64,000 nucleotides of DNA from an uncultured Oscillospiraceae bacterium (lineage in GTDB: Bacteria > Bacillota > Clostridia > Oscillospirales > Oscillospiraceae): positions 8,050-72,049 of the forward strand of contig CAJTYK010000005.1 of the NCBI GenBank assembly GCA_910584285.1. The letters are read 5' to 3'. This document shows, one piece after another, positions 1 to 7,733 of the stretch. Position numbers and translations under genes: made by a program. How positions within the stretch are numbered: the first letter of the stretch is position 1; the number at the start of each line of letters is the position of its first letter. The notes beneath the pieces are model-generated. The model worked only from the letters and a program-made list of their open reading frames with translations, had not been told where the DNA came from and searched no databases.

Positions 1-180
1 ACCATCAACGAGGAGTCCGTCACCCTGGAGGATGTGTACGAGCCCTATCTCATGCAGCTTGGATTTCTCACCCGCACGCCCAGGGGGCGGTGCGTCACCC
101 CAAAGGCTTACCAGCATCTGGGAATCGCGGCCCCCAATGGAACCGCATCGGGCCAGATCCCGGAGCAGCTCACCTTCTAA
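1..180 (+). CDS. ruvB: Holliday junction branch migration helicase RuvB, C-terminal end (partial)
   Basis: The window opens inside a gene; only its last 59 codons are present, ending at TAA 178-180. The peptide carries the winged-helix end of Ruv[20 protein letters not shown] followed by a tyrosine and HLG, which is the DNA-contacting C-terminal domain of the hexameric motor that drives branch migration with RuvA. The AAA+ ATPase core lies upstream of the window. The last 15 or so residues are a variable tail. No clear terminator follows before the sigH promoter. The family assignment rests on this short domain alone but the motif is characteristic. Confidence 0.85.
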   Translation, partial: TINEESVTLEDVYEPYLMQLGFLTRTPRGRCVTPKAYQHLGIAAPNGTASGQIPEQLTF

Positions 181-287
181 TTTGGCTTGAGTTTGGCTCA
201 ATGGCGCATGATGGACAGGCAAATTGAGCAGATCCCATAAAGTGAAAAGAATTTTTTGTGAAATTTCTAAAAAATTGCCGAAAGAGA

Positions 288-317
288 TTGACAAGTCTTT
301 GCTTTTGTGATTATAAT
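288..317 (+). promoter_or_regulatory. Housekeeping-type promoter of sigH
   Basis: A perfect -35 TTGACA at 288-293 and a perfect -10 TATAAT at 312-317 are separated by 18 bp. The spacing and hexamers fit sigma-A. Transcription would start near 324, only about 10 nt before the sigH start codon, so the leader is very short. Confidence 0.8.
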
Positions 318-332
318 GTGTAGGGTTAAAGT

Positions 333-923
333 ATGAGTACATTTGATTCACAACGATGCGAATACAGTGATGAAGAATTGTGCCGCCTCACCGCCTCCGG
401 CAACAGGGATGCGGAAGAAGCCTTGGTCAAGCGGTATCTTCGGATGGTACGTATGTGCGCCCGCCCCTATTTCCTGGCAGGTGGAGACAGTGAGGATCTG
501 ATCCAGGAGGCCACCTTTGGCCTGCTGAAAGCGATCCGGGAGTTCGAACCTGGACACGACGCGACTTTCAAGACCTTTGCGGAGGTCTGTATTCGCAACC
601 GAATCCGCTCCGCGGTAGCCACCGCCTCCCGGAGCAAACACGCCCCGTTGAACAACAGCATCCCTTTTGAATCCCCCATGCTGGGCAGCGGCGCCAGCCC
701 TGAGGAATTGTACATCAGCAGGGAAGAAGAAGCGGAGCGGCTGACTATGCTGGCTCAGAAGCTGTCTCCGCTGGAGCGGAGCATTATGGCGCTCTTTTTG
801 CATGGCCTCTCCTATCGGGAAATCAGCGAGCAGGTGGGACGTCCCGCCAAATCGGTGGACAACGCGATTCAACGCATCCGGCGCAAGGTGGCCGGCGATC
901 TTGGCGTTATCAGCGAAAGCTGA
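333..923 (+). CDS. sigH: RNA polymerase sigma factor, SigH-like (sigma-70 family)
   Basis: A 196-residue sigma factor with region 2 at about residues 46-100 (YFLAGGDSEDLIQEA, then KTFAEVCIRNRIRSA) and region 4 at about 150-180 (GLSYREISEQVGRPAKSVDN). The wording of both regions follows Bacillus Spo0H/SigH rather than ECF sigma factors. SigH directs early post-exponential and sporulation transcription, which fits the spore genes further along. The ATG at 333 has only a weak AGGG upstream but follows a strong promoter. The zinc-ribbon gene starts 66 nt downstream and probably shares the transcript. Confidence 0.85.
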   Translation: MSTFDSQRCEYSDEELCRLTASGNRDAEEALVKRYLRMVRMCARPYFLAGGDSEDLIQEATFGLLKAIREFEPGHDATFKTFAEVCIRNRIRSAVATASRSKHAPLNNSIPFESPMLGSGASPEELYISREEEAERLTMLAQKLSPLERSIMALFLHGLSYREISEQVGRPAKSVDNAIQRIRRKVAGDLGVISES

Positions 924-989
924 CGCAAATATTACAGTCCCAGCAGGTTGCAGTTCCGATTCTGGGCATCAAAAGAGAGGGTATTTCCA

Positions 990-1268
990 ATGTACGAAGA
1001 CAAGACCTTAGTTTGCAAAGAGTGTGGTCAGGAGTTCGTGTTCACCGCCGGTGAGCAGGAGTTCTATGCAGAGCGCGGCTTCCAGAACGAGCCCCAGCGC
1101 TGCAAGGCCTGCCGCGACGCCCGCAAGGCCGCTGCCCGCGGCCCCCGGGAGTACTTCACCGCTGTGTGCGCCGCCTGCGGCGGCGAGGCCAAGGTTCCCT
1201 TTGAGCCGAAGACTGACCGCCCCGTGTATTGCAGCGAGTGCTTCGCGAAGATGCGCGGCGAGGGTTAA
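990..1268 (+). CDS. Small zinc-ribbon protein with four CxxC motifs
   Basis: A 92-residue soluble protein with four CxxC pairs (CKEC near residue 9, CKAC near 38, CAAC near 60, CSEC near 81), which should form two zinc sites. It belongs to the CxxC-x17-CxxC zinc-ribbon group common in Clostridia, whose function is not known. The start is ATG 990, preceded by AGAGAGG at 974-980; an earlier in-frame start at 948 has no ribosome site. It follows sigH closely and ends at a strong terminator, so the two genes are probably one transcription unit. The basic middle segment (RDARKAAARGPR) might contact nucleic acid, but that is speculation. Confidence 0.75.
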   Translation: MYEDKTLVCKECGQEFVFTAGEQEFYAERGFQNEPQRCKACRDARKAAARGPREYFTAVCAACGGEAKVPFEPKTDRPVYCSECFAKMRGEG

Positions 1269-1282
1269 TAAGAAAAAACGGA

Positions 1283-1319
1283 AGGGATCGTGCTGGGAAA
1301 CCAGCACGATCCTTTTTTG
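1283..1319 (+). terminator. Rho-independent terminator after the zinc-ribbon gene
   Basis: A perfect 12-bp stem, GGATCGTGCTGG (1285-1296) with CCAGCACGATCC (1301-1312), a GAAA tetraloop, and a run of six T at 1313-1318. It closes the sigH unit. Confidence 0.93.
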
Positions 1320-1340
1320 CTGGGTAAACGGTGTTTTGCC

Positions 1341-1369
1341 TTGTCCCCCTCGGAAAACTGTGGTATAAT
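1341..1369 (+). promoter_or_regulatory. Promoter of purB
   Basis: A -35-like TTGTCC at 1341-1346 and a perfect TATAAT at 1364-1369 are 17 bp apart. It leaves a leader of about 130 nt before the purB start. Confidence 0.7.
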
Positions 1370-1401
1370 ACCCGCAGAGCATTTATGACTTGGTGAACAG
1401 A

Positions 1402-1434
1402 TGTACCACAATGATGCTCCATGCCTGTGGTACA
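1402..1434 (+). other. Inverted repeat in the purB leader
   Basis: TGTACCACA (1402-1410) and TGTGGTACA (1426-1434) are perfect 9-bp complementary arms around a 15-nt loop, about 75 nt upstream of the purB start. It could be an operator or an RNA hairpin. It does not match a purine riboswitch that I can recognise. Confidence 0.5.
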
Positions 1435-1507
1435 AGAAACACAACACTGTGCCCGTGGCGCGGCAGGCTTTTCTCTCCGGGCCGGGGCATAAGGAGGAAC
1501 ACTTCGC

Positions 1508-2944
1508 GTGAATAAATCCGCATATGAGAGTCCGCTGTCCTCCCGCTATGCCAGCGACAAAATGCAGTATGTTTTTTCTCCGGACAAGAAATTCTCCACC
1601 TGGCGGCGGCTCTGGGTCGCCCTGGCCCGGGCAGAGATGGAGCTCGGACTCCCCATCACCCAGGAACAGATTGAGGAGCTGGAGGCCCATATCACGGACA
1701 TCGATTACGAGCGGGCCGCCCGGAAGGAGCGGGAGCTCCGCCATGACGTGATGGCCCACATCCACACCTATGGCGCCCAATGCCCCAAGGCCATGCCCAT
1801 TATTCATCTGGGGGCCACCAGCTGCTATGTGGGGGATAACACCGACGTGATCCTCATGCGGGAGGGGCTGGAGCTGATCCGGGATCAGCTGGTGCGGGTG
1901 TTGGACGCGCTGAGCCGGTTTGCCCATCGTTACAAGGCCCTGCCCACCCTTGGGTTTACCCACTTTCAGGCCGCTCAGCTGGTTACGGTGGGGAAGCGGG
2001 CTACCCTGTGGATGAACGACCTGCTCCAGGATCTGGACGAGGTGGAGTACCGCATCTCCAACTTGAAGCTGCTGGGCTGCAAAGGAACCACCGGCACTCA
2101 GGCCTCTTTTTTGGAGCTGTTCGAGGGGGATCATGAGAAGTGCCTGGAGCTGGATTGTCGCATTGCCCGGGGAATGGGGTTTCAGGATACGGTTCCCGTG
2201 TCCGGGCAGACCTATTCCCGCAAGGTGGACGCAGCCATCCTGTCTACACTGTCCGGGATTGCCCAATCCGCCTGCAAATTTGCCACCGATGTGCGGCTGC
2301 TATGCCACCTGAAGGAGGTGGAGGAGCCCTTTGAGGCCAGCCAGATCGGATCCTCCGCCATGCCCTATAAACGCAACCCCATGCGGTGTGAGCGCATCTG
2401 CGCACTGGCGCGGTATGTCATCGCGGATGCCGCCAATCCGGCCTATACTGCCGCCACCCAGTGGTTTGAGCGCACCCTGGACGACTCCGCCAACAAGCGT
2501 CTGTCTGTGCCCGAGGCGTTCCTGGCCGTGGACGCTATACTTGGCATCTATGAAAATGTGGCTTCCGGGCTGGTGGTTCATGAAAAGGTGATTGAAAAGC
2601 ATATTCTGGAGGAATTGCCCTTTATGGTCAGCGAGAATATCCTGATGGACGCGGTGAAGCAGGGGGGAGACCGTCAGCAGCTTCATGAACGAATTCGGGT
2701 TCTTTCCCTGGAGGCTGGAAGGACTGTAAAGGAGCTTGGCTTGCCAAATAATTTGATTGATCTGATCGCCGCTGACGAGCAATTCCATCTGAGCCGAGAG
2801 GAACTGACCGCCCATCTGGATCCCTCCCGCTACATCGGCCGGTGCCCGGAGCAAGTGTCCGACTTCCTGGTAGAGTGCGTCCAACCGGTTTTAGCCCGCC
2901 ATGCCCACGCGCTGTCCGGCGAGGCTACGGAGCTGAAGGTTTAA
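1508..2944 (+). CDS. purB: Adenylosuccinate lyase
   Basis: A 478-residue member of the fumarase/aspartase superfamily. It catalyses two steps of purine synthesis: release of fumarate from SAICAR to give AICAR, and from adenylosuccinate to give AMP. The superfamily signature GSSAMPYKRNP, holding the mobile catalytic loop, is at about residues 280-290. The GATSCYV segment near residue 100 is also typical. The start is GTG 1508 with AAGGAGG at 1491-1497. The N-terminal wording (PLSSRYAS) is that of the longer PurB group. pfkA follows 38 nt later with no terminator, so co-transcription is likely. Confidence 0.93.
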   Translation: MNKSAYESPLSSRYASDKMQYVFSPDKKFSTWRRLWVALARAEMELGLPITQEQIEELEAHITDIDYERAARKERELRHDVMAHIHTYGAQCPKAMPIIHLGATSCYVGDNTDVILMREGLELIRDQLVRVLDALSRFAHRYKALPTLGFTHFQAAQLVTVGKRATLWMNDLLQDLDEVEYRISNLKLLGCKGTTGTQASFLELFEGDHEKCLELDCRIARGMGFQDTVPVSGQTYSRKVDAAILSTLSGIAQSACKFATDVRLLCHLKEVEEPFEASQIGSSAMPYKRNPMRCERICALARYVIADAANPAYTAATQWFERTLDDSANKRLSVPEAFLAVDAILGIYENVASGLVVHEKVIEKHILEELPFMVSENILMDAVKQGGDRQQLHERIRVLSLEAGRTVKELGLPNNLIDLIAADEQFHLSREELTAHLDPSRYIGRCPEQVSDFLVECVQPVLARHAHALSGEATELKV

Positions 2945-2982
2945 CCCCGCCCGAAACAATATTTTGGAAAGGATGACTACAT

Positions 2983-3978
2983 ATGAAAGCTGCTGTCCAT
3001 CGAATCGGAGTATTTACCAGCGGCGGAGACGCCCCCGGCATGAACGCCGCCATCCGCGCCGTGGTTCGGGCCTCACTGCATTACGGCATCGAGTGCATCG
3101 GTATCCGCCGGGGCTATCACGGCCTGCTCAACGGCGACTTTACCAAGCTGGATTTTGAGAGCGTCAGCGACATTTCCCGCCGGGGCGGCACCATGCTTTA
3201 CTCCGCCCGCAGCCTGGAATTTATTGAGGAGGCTGGGCGGAACAAGGCCCTGGCCACCTGTAAGCTGCTGGGGATGGACGCTCTGGTGGGCATTGGCGGC
3301 GATGGCACCTTCAAGGGCCTGCTGAGTTTGGCCAACAGCGGGATCTCCGTCATCGGCGTGCCGGGCACCATTGACAACGATATCGCCTGTTCCTCCTACA
3401 CCATCGGCTATGACACCGCCTGCAACATCGCCCTGGAAAGCATCGACCGCCTGCGTGATACCATGAAGTCCCACGAGCGCTGCTCTGTGGTGGAGGTGAT
3501 GGGCCACCGGGCCGGCTATCTGGCCTACTCGGTGGGCATTGCCTGCGGGGCCACCGTGGTTTTGGTGCCGGAGCGCCAGGTGGATTTTGAGCAGGATGTG
3601 ATTGAGCCCATCCGCCGGGCCCGGTTAGGCGGCCGCACCCACTTCATGGTTATTGTGGCGGAAGGGGTCACCGGCGGCGCATATCAGGTGGCGGATCAAA
3701 TTCGAAACGCGACGGCGCTGGATACCCGCGTCACCGTGCTGGGTCATGTGCAGCGCGGCGGCTCACCCACATCCCGGGATCGTATGGTGGCCACCTATAT
3801 GGGCTACGAGGCCGTCAAGCTGCTGGCGGAGGGAAAGAGCTGCCGGGTGGTGGCCATGAAGGGCGACGACATCGTGGATTATGACATCACTGAGGCCCTG
3901 TCCATGACAAAGGGGTTGGACGAGATGAGTGAGGTCGTGGCCCGTGCGATGACCGGCGTCTCCGATGATCGGATGTGA
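2983..3978 (+). CDS. pfkA: ATP-dependent 6-phosphofructokinase
   Basis: A 331-residue PfkA that phosphorylates fructose 6-phosphate to fructose 1,6-bisphosphate. GGDGT (about residues 105-109) and PGTIDND (about 127-133) carry the glycines that mark ATP-dependent enzymes; PPi-dependent enzymes have GGDD or GGND and PKTIDND instead. The substrate loop MGHRAGYLA and the GHVQRGG segment are present. Start ATG 2983 follows an AAAGGA site. It faces a PPi-type phosphofructokinase across a shared terminator, so the cell encodes both phosphoryl-donor types side by side. Confidence 0.93.
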   Translation: MKAAVHRIGVFTSGGDAPGMNAAIRAVVRASLHYGIECIGIRRGYHGLLNGDFTKLDFESVSDISRRGGTMLYSARSLEFIEEAGRNKALATCKLLGMDALVGIGGDGTFKGLLSLANSGISVIGVPGTIDNDIACSSYTIGYDTACNIALESIDRLRDTMKSHERCSVVEVMGHRAGYLAYSVGIACGATVVLVPERQVDFEQDVIEPIRRARLGGRTHFMVIVAEGVTGGAYQVADQIRNATALDTRVTVLGHVQRGGSPTSRDRMVATYMGYEAVKLLAEGKSCRVVAMKGDDIVDYDITEALSMTKGLDEMSEVVARAMTGVSDDRM

Positions 3979-3990
3979 CAAATAACAAAA

Positions 3991-4025
3991 AGCACCGGGT
4001 TCCTCCAGGAATCCGGTGCTTTTTT
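3991..4025. terminator. Bidirectional terminator between the two phosphofructokinases
   Basis: AGCACCGG (3991-3998) pairs with CCGGTGCT (4013-4020), and the stem extends inward through GTTCCT/AGGAAT with one G-U pair. T runs follow on both strands (T at 4021-4025; A at 3987-3990 on the other side), serving the convergent genes. Confidence 0.9.
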
Positions 4026-4035
4026 GCTGCATTTT

Positions 4036-5274
4036 TTACTTCGCCAGTACCTTCTTCAACCGTGCGAACCGGGGCAGGCCGTTCTCCTTGGCCTGATGGT
4101 TTTCACCTTGAATCAGGGGCAGGGCATAGTCGATGAACGCCTGGGTCACGCCGTTGCCCTCCTTGTTGATCCACTCCAAAGGCACCTTCTTTTCAAAGTT
4201 GGCCACCTCAGAGAGATGGAACAGCTTGGTCTTGCAGGTGTACTTGCCATCCTCCCGGGTGCACTCAAAACCCACCATCTTGTCCGTCTCCCCGGCCACG
4301 GCGGCCTCCACAGCGGTCTTGCCCGCCAGGAAGGACTCGTCGATATCGGTCTGGGAGGCCAGGTGGGAGCCGCACCGCTGGAGCAGGGACAGCTCGATGC
4401 CGCGCACCTTGGCGCCGGTCTTTTCCTTGACGACGTTGGCCAGCAGTGCGGCCAGACCGCCCAGCTGGGCGTGACCGAAGCCGTCGGTGGCGGAGGTCTT
4501 GGCCTCGGACACGAAGGAGCCGTCGGCGTAGTGGATGCCCTCGGAGACGGCCACGATGCAGTTGCCGTTCTTCTTGTAGATGGTGTCCACATCGTTCAGG
4601 AACTTGTCCATATCGAAGTCCACCTCAGGGAGGTAAACGAGATCGGGGGCGCAGCCCACCACGCCCGCCAGGGCGGCGGCCCCGGCCAGCCAGCCGGCGT
4701 GACGGCCCATGATCTCAATGACGGTCACCATGCCGGTGTCGTACACCCGGGCGTCCTTATACACCTCGGCGCAGGAGGTGGCGATATACTTGGCGGCAGA
4801 AGCGAAGCCGGGGCAGTGGTCGGTGCCAAACAGATCGTTGTCGATGGTCTTGGGCACGCCCATCACCCGGCACTCGTAGCCGGACTTGGCCATGAAGCGG
4901 CTCACCTTGGCGCAGGTGTCCATGGAATCGTTGCCGCCGTTGTAGAAGAAATAACGGATGTTGTACTTCTGGAAGATCTCCAGAATCCGCTTGTAATCGG
5001 TGTCGTCCACATCGGGGTCGGCGATTTTATAGCGGCAGGAGCCCAGCTCAGAGGAGGGGGTGTTGAGCAGCAGCTCCAGTTCCTTGGCGTCCTCCTGGCC
5101 CATATCGTACAGCTGATCGTTCAGCATCCCCTTGATGCCGTGGGCCATTCCATAGACGGCGGTAATGTCCGGGCAGTCCAGCGCGGTGCGGATCACGCCG
5201 TAAGCGCTGGCGTTGATGACGGAGGTGGGGCCGCCGGACTGGCCAATGACGCAAGCGCCCTTTAACTGTGACAT
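4036..5274 (-). CDS. pfp: Diphosphate-fructose-6-phosphate 1-phosphotransferase (PPi-PFK)
   Basis: A 412-residue phosphofructokinase of the pyrophosphate type. GGND (residues 113-116) replaces GGDG, and PKTIDND (141-147) replaces PGTIDND; both changes are known markers of PPi as phosphoryl donor. The reaction is reversible, so the enzyme can serve glycolysis and gluconeogenesis. MGRHAGWLAG and an RCGSHLA segment line the sugar-phosphate site. Start ATG 5274 has AAGGAGA upstream. It lies directly downstream of the aldolase gene on the same strand, with an intercistronic hairpin and no T run between, so the two are probably one operon. Donor specificity is inferred from these residues. Confidence 0.88.
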   Translation of the reverse strand: MSQLKGACVIGQSGGPTSVINASAYGVIRTALDCPDITAVYGMAHGIKGMLNDQLYDMGQEDAKELELLLNTPSSELGSCRYKIADPDVDDTDYKRILEIFQKYNIRYFFYNGGNDSMDTCAKVSRFMAKSGYECRVMGVPKTIDNDLFGTDHCPGFASAAKYIATSCAEVYKDARVYDTGMVTVIEIMGRHAGWLAGAAALAGVVGCAPDLVYLPEVDFDMDKFLNDVDTIYKKNGNCIVAVSEGIHYADGSFVSEAKTSATDGFGHAQLGGLAALLANVVKEKTGAKVRGIELSLLQRCGSHLASQTDIDESFLAGKTAVEAAVAGETDKMVGFECTREDGKYTCKTKLFHLSEVANFEKKVPLEWINKEGNGVTQAFIDYALPLIQGENHQAKENGLPRFARLKKVLAK

Positions 5275-5309
5275 AGTCTAATTTCTCCTTACTCGATCAT
5301 TTCATCGGA

Positions 5310-5337
5310 GTTCCCCGCCTCCGGGGAGACGGGGAAC
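5310..5337 (-). repeat. Intercistronic hairpin between fba and pfp
   Basis: GTTCCCCG (5310-5317) and CGGGGAAC (5330-5337) enclose a second short stem (CTCC/GGAG). No T run follows on the minus strand, so it looks like an mRNA-stabilising or processing element rather than a terminator. Confidence 0.55.
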
Positions 5338-5349
5338 AGAATTGATGTG

Positions 5350-6318
5350 TTACGCCTTGCCAGCGCAGCCCAGCACGTCCACCAGCTTGTGACGGACGGT
5401 CTCTTTGATGTTAGCGCGGGCGGGCTTCAGGTACTCGCGGGGGTCGAACTTGTCCGGGTGCTCATCGAAGAACTGGCGGATGGTGCCGGTCATCGTCAGC
5501 CGCAGATCGGAGTCGATGTTGATCTTGCACACGGACAGGGTGGCGGCCTTACGCAGCTGCTCCTCGGGGATGCCCACCGCGTCGGGCATCTTGCCGCCGT
5601 GCTCGTTGACCATCTTCACGTAGTCCTGAGGCACGCTGGAGGAGCCGTGGAGCACGATGGGGAAGCCGGGCAGACGCTTGGAGACCTCCTCCAGCACATC
5701 GAAGCGCAGGGGAGGGGGCACCAGGATGCCCTTCTCGTTCCGGGTGCACTGATCGGGGGTGAACTTGTAGGCGCCGTGGCTGGTGCCGATGGCGATGGCC
5801 AGGGAGTCGCAGCCGGTCTTGGACACGAACTCCTCCACCTCCTCGGGCCGGGTGTAGGAGGCGGCATGGGCGGCCACCTTCACGTCGTCCTCAATGCCGG
5901 CCAGGGTGCCCAGCTCGGCCTCCACCACCACGCCGTGGTCGTGGGCATACTCCACCACCTTCTTGGTGATCTCAATATTTTCCTCGAAGGGCTTGGAGGA
6001 GGCGTCGATCATGACGGACGTGAAGCCGCCGTCGATGCAGCTCTTGCAGGTCTCAAAGTCGGGGCCGTGATCCAGATGGAGCACGATGGGGATCTCGGGG
6101 CACTCAATCACAGCGGCCTCCACCAGCTTCACCAGGTAGGTGTGGTTGGCGTAGGCGCGGGCGCCCTTGGACACCTGGAGGATAACGGGGGCCTTCTCCT
6201 CTTTGCAGGCCTCGGTGATACCCTGGACGATCTCCATGTTGTTGACGTTGAACGCGCCGATGGCGTAGCCGCCCTCGTAGGCCTTCTTGAACATTTCAGT
6301 AGAGGTAACCAGTGGCAT
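5350..6318 (-). CDS. fba: Class II fructose-1,6-bisphosphate aldolase
   Basis: A 322-residue zinc aldolase that splits fructose 1,6-bisphosphate into glyceraldehyde 3-phosphate and dihydroxyacetone phosphate. HLDHG (residues 81-85) gives the metal-binding histidine, GTSHGAYK a further metal histidine and LHGSSSVP the phosphate loop; these are class II family features. The ATG at 6318 is preceded by AAGGAGTT; an upstream in-frame ATG at 6339 overlaps that site and is less likely. It is the first gene of a fba-pfp unit, from a promoter at 6367-6395. Confidence 0.93.
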   Translation of the reverse strand: MPLVTSTEMFKKAYEGGYAIGAFNVNNMEIVQGITEACKEEKAPVILQVSKGARAYANHTYLVKLVEAAVIECPEIPIVLHLDHGPDFETCKSCIDGGFTSVMIDASSKPFEENIEITKKVVEYAHDHGVVVEAELGTLAGIEDDVKVAAHAASYTRPEEVEEFVSKTGCDSLAIAIGTSHGAYKFTPDQCTRNEKGILVPPPLRFDVLEEVSKRLPGFPIVLHGSSSVPQDYVKMVNEHGGKMPDAVGIPEEQLRKAATLSVCKINIDSDLRLTMTGTIRQFFDEHPDKFDPREYLKPARANIKETVRHKLVDVLGCAGKA

Positions 6319-6366
6319 GATTGTCCAACTCCTTATCAAAATTTGATTTTGGTGGTTTCCGTTATG

Positions 6367-6395
6367 ATTTTAACATTCAGCACCGGAAAATGCAA
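6367..6395 (-). promoter_or_regulatory. Promoter of fba-pfp
   Basis: On the minus strand, TTGCAT (6390-6395) and TAAAAT (6367-6372) are separated by 17 bp, about 50 nt upstream of the fba start. Confidence 0.7.
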
Positions 6396-6507
6396 GCAAA
6401 AGCTCCGGTTTTTGGCGGTCAAAACCTACAAAACAGAAAAGGCTTTTTCCTGCCGGTGTCAACAAAATGACGGCGTACATAGGATGGCAGGAAAGGGGGG
6501 AGGCGGC

Positions 6508-7071
6508 ATGATCCAACTGCTTCCATATAATCGCCGGGCGGCGGTGGCCTACGCCCACAAATGGGCCTATACCCGCAACCCGGCCTTCTATGATTTCAGC
6601 GAGATCGGCGGGGACTGCACCAACTTTGCGTCCCAATGCCTGTACGCCGGCGGCGGGATTATGAACTTCACGCCGGACTTCGGTTGGTACTATATCGACG
6701 CCACCGACCGTTCTCCATCCTGGACAGGGGTGCAGTTTTTCTGGGACTTCATGACCAGGCCACAGCTTAGCGACGGGCCGGTGGGCATCCAGGTGCACAT
6801 GAATTTCCTACGTCCGGGTGATTTTATCCAACTCCGGTTTGAGAGCAGCGGGGAAGTATTCGCCCACACGCCGGTGGTGGTTTCCGTGGGGGCAGTGCCC
6901 AGGCCGGATAATATCCTGATTGCCGCCCACTCCAACGACGCCGACTACCGGCCGCTGGACAGCTATCAAAACGTGGTGGAGTGGCGGTTCCTCCACATCG
7001 TCGGGATTCTCAAGGTGACCAACGGGCCGAATTCCGGCCTGGAACGGATGAATGACAGCGCGGGGGGGTGA
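6508..7071 (+). CDS. Amidase domain protein (Amidase_6 type), no signal peptide
   Basis: A 187-residue protein with the Amidase_6 hallmark GGDCTNFASQCLYAGG (around residues 34-49), where the cysteine is the likely nucleophile. A histidine in FAHTPVVVS and an asparagine/aspartate in AHSNDADYRPL further on could complete the active site. The start is ATG 6508 after a strong GGGGGGAGG. A longer open frame continues upstream but it is the antisense of fba. There is no signal peptide or membrane segment, so the protein appears cytoplasmic or is carried to its target another way. Its substrate is unknown; it stands alone between opposing genes. Confidence 0.72.
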   Translation: MIQLLPYNRRAAVAYAHKWAYTRNPAFYDFSEIGGDCTNFASQCLYAGGGIMNFTPDFGWYYIDATDRSPSWTGVQFFWDFMTRPQLSDGPVGIQVHMNFLRPGDFIQLRFESSGEVFAHTPVVVSVGAVPRPDNILIAAHSNDADYRPLDSYQNVVEWRFLHIVGILKVTNGPNSGLERMNDSAGG

Positions 7072-7085
7072 ACCCTCCGCGCTGT
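7055..7085. terminator. Hairpin between the convergent amidase and MBL genes
   Basis: ACAGCGCGG (7055-7063) pairs with CCGCGCTGT (7077-7085), with an inner GGG/CCC stem. It overlaps the amidase stop codon. The following T content is weak, so terminator activity is probable but not certain. Confidence 0.5.
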
Positions 7086-7089
7086 GCGT

Positions 7090-7731
7090 TTATGATGCCC
7101 ATTTTCGATTTTTGACAGATTTCCCGTGACCAAAGTGGATGTTCCGGTCGCCGAACGCTTCAATTTTCCGTGCACTTTCCAGCATCGTGCCCCTGTCATG
7201 GTAGAGCATGGAAACCGTGGGATAAACCATATTCATCAGCGCGTCACCCACGATGAGATCCGTTTCGCTTATGTCCAGCCCAATGGAGCCGTTTGTGTGA
7301 CCGGGAAGGCCGACCACGTTCACGGGAAATCCATAACGTTCCAGGCTGTCACCCTCGCTCAGAAAGACGGCAGGCGTAAAGGCCGGGATGCCGTTGGACA
7401 ATTGGAAGCTTTTGATTGAGGCAGACAATACGATCCGGCCTAAAATCGTGTCGGCAGATAACGCCTGGCTCATGTTGTCCTTCAGCAGATCAAGGTCAGC
7501 CCTGTGCATAGCAACCGGACAGTTCAGCTCCCGAGATAAAAAGGCCGCGTTTTGTGCATGATCCATATGGCCATGGGTGAGCACCAACAACCGCACCTGA
7601 TACGGCCTGCAGGCATCCAATACCTTCTGCCGGTGCTTTTCACGGCCAGTATCCACCAAAATCGCATAGTTCCCATTGGAAATTAAATAACAATTCACGT
7701 TTCCGCAGATAATGCGCTGAATCTGTTCCAC
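7090..7731 (-). CDS. MBL-fold metallo-hydrolase
   Basis: A 213-residue metallo-beta-lactamase-fold protein of the glyoxalase II/YcbL sort. THGHMDHAQ at about residues 52-60 is the di-metal HxHxDH motif; LPGHTNGSIG (about 148) and DLIVGDALMN (about 160) supply the next metal histidine and aspartate. The physiological substrate cannot be read from the sequence. It starts 2 nt after the stop codon of the recombinase gene on the same strand, so the two are almost certainly co-transcribed. It is somewhat less GC-rich than its neighbours. Confidence 0.8.
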   Translation of the reverse strand: MEQIQRIICGNVNCYLISNGNYAILVDTGREKHRQKVLDACRPYQVRLLVLTHGHMDHAQNAAFLSRELNCPVAMHRADLDLLKDNMSQALSADTILGRIVLSASIKSFQLSNGIPAFTPAVFLSEGDSLERYGFPVNVVGLPGHTNGSIGLDISETDLIVGDALMNMVYPTVSMLYHDRGTMLESARKIEAFGDRNIHFGHGKSVKNRKWAS

Positions 7732-7733
7732 GT

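Noticed and set aside
4024..5265. Long plus-strand open frame (413 codons) opposite the PPi-PFK gene
   Set aside because: It mirrors a clear phosphofructokinase; its His/Gly/Leu-rich product is the typical complement of a GC-rich gene, with no ribosome site.
5347..6507. Extension of the amidase frame back over fba
   Set aside because: The upstream part is the complement of the aldolase gene; the strong ribosome site at 6494-6502 sets the start at 6508.
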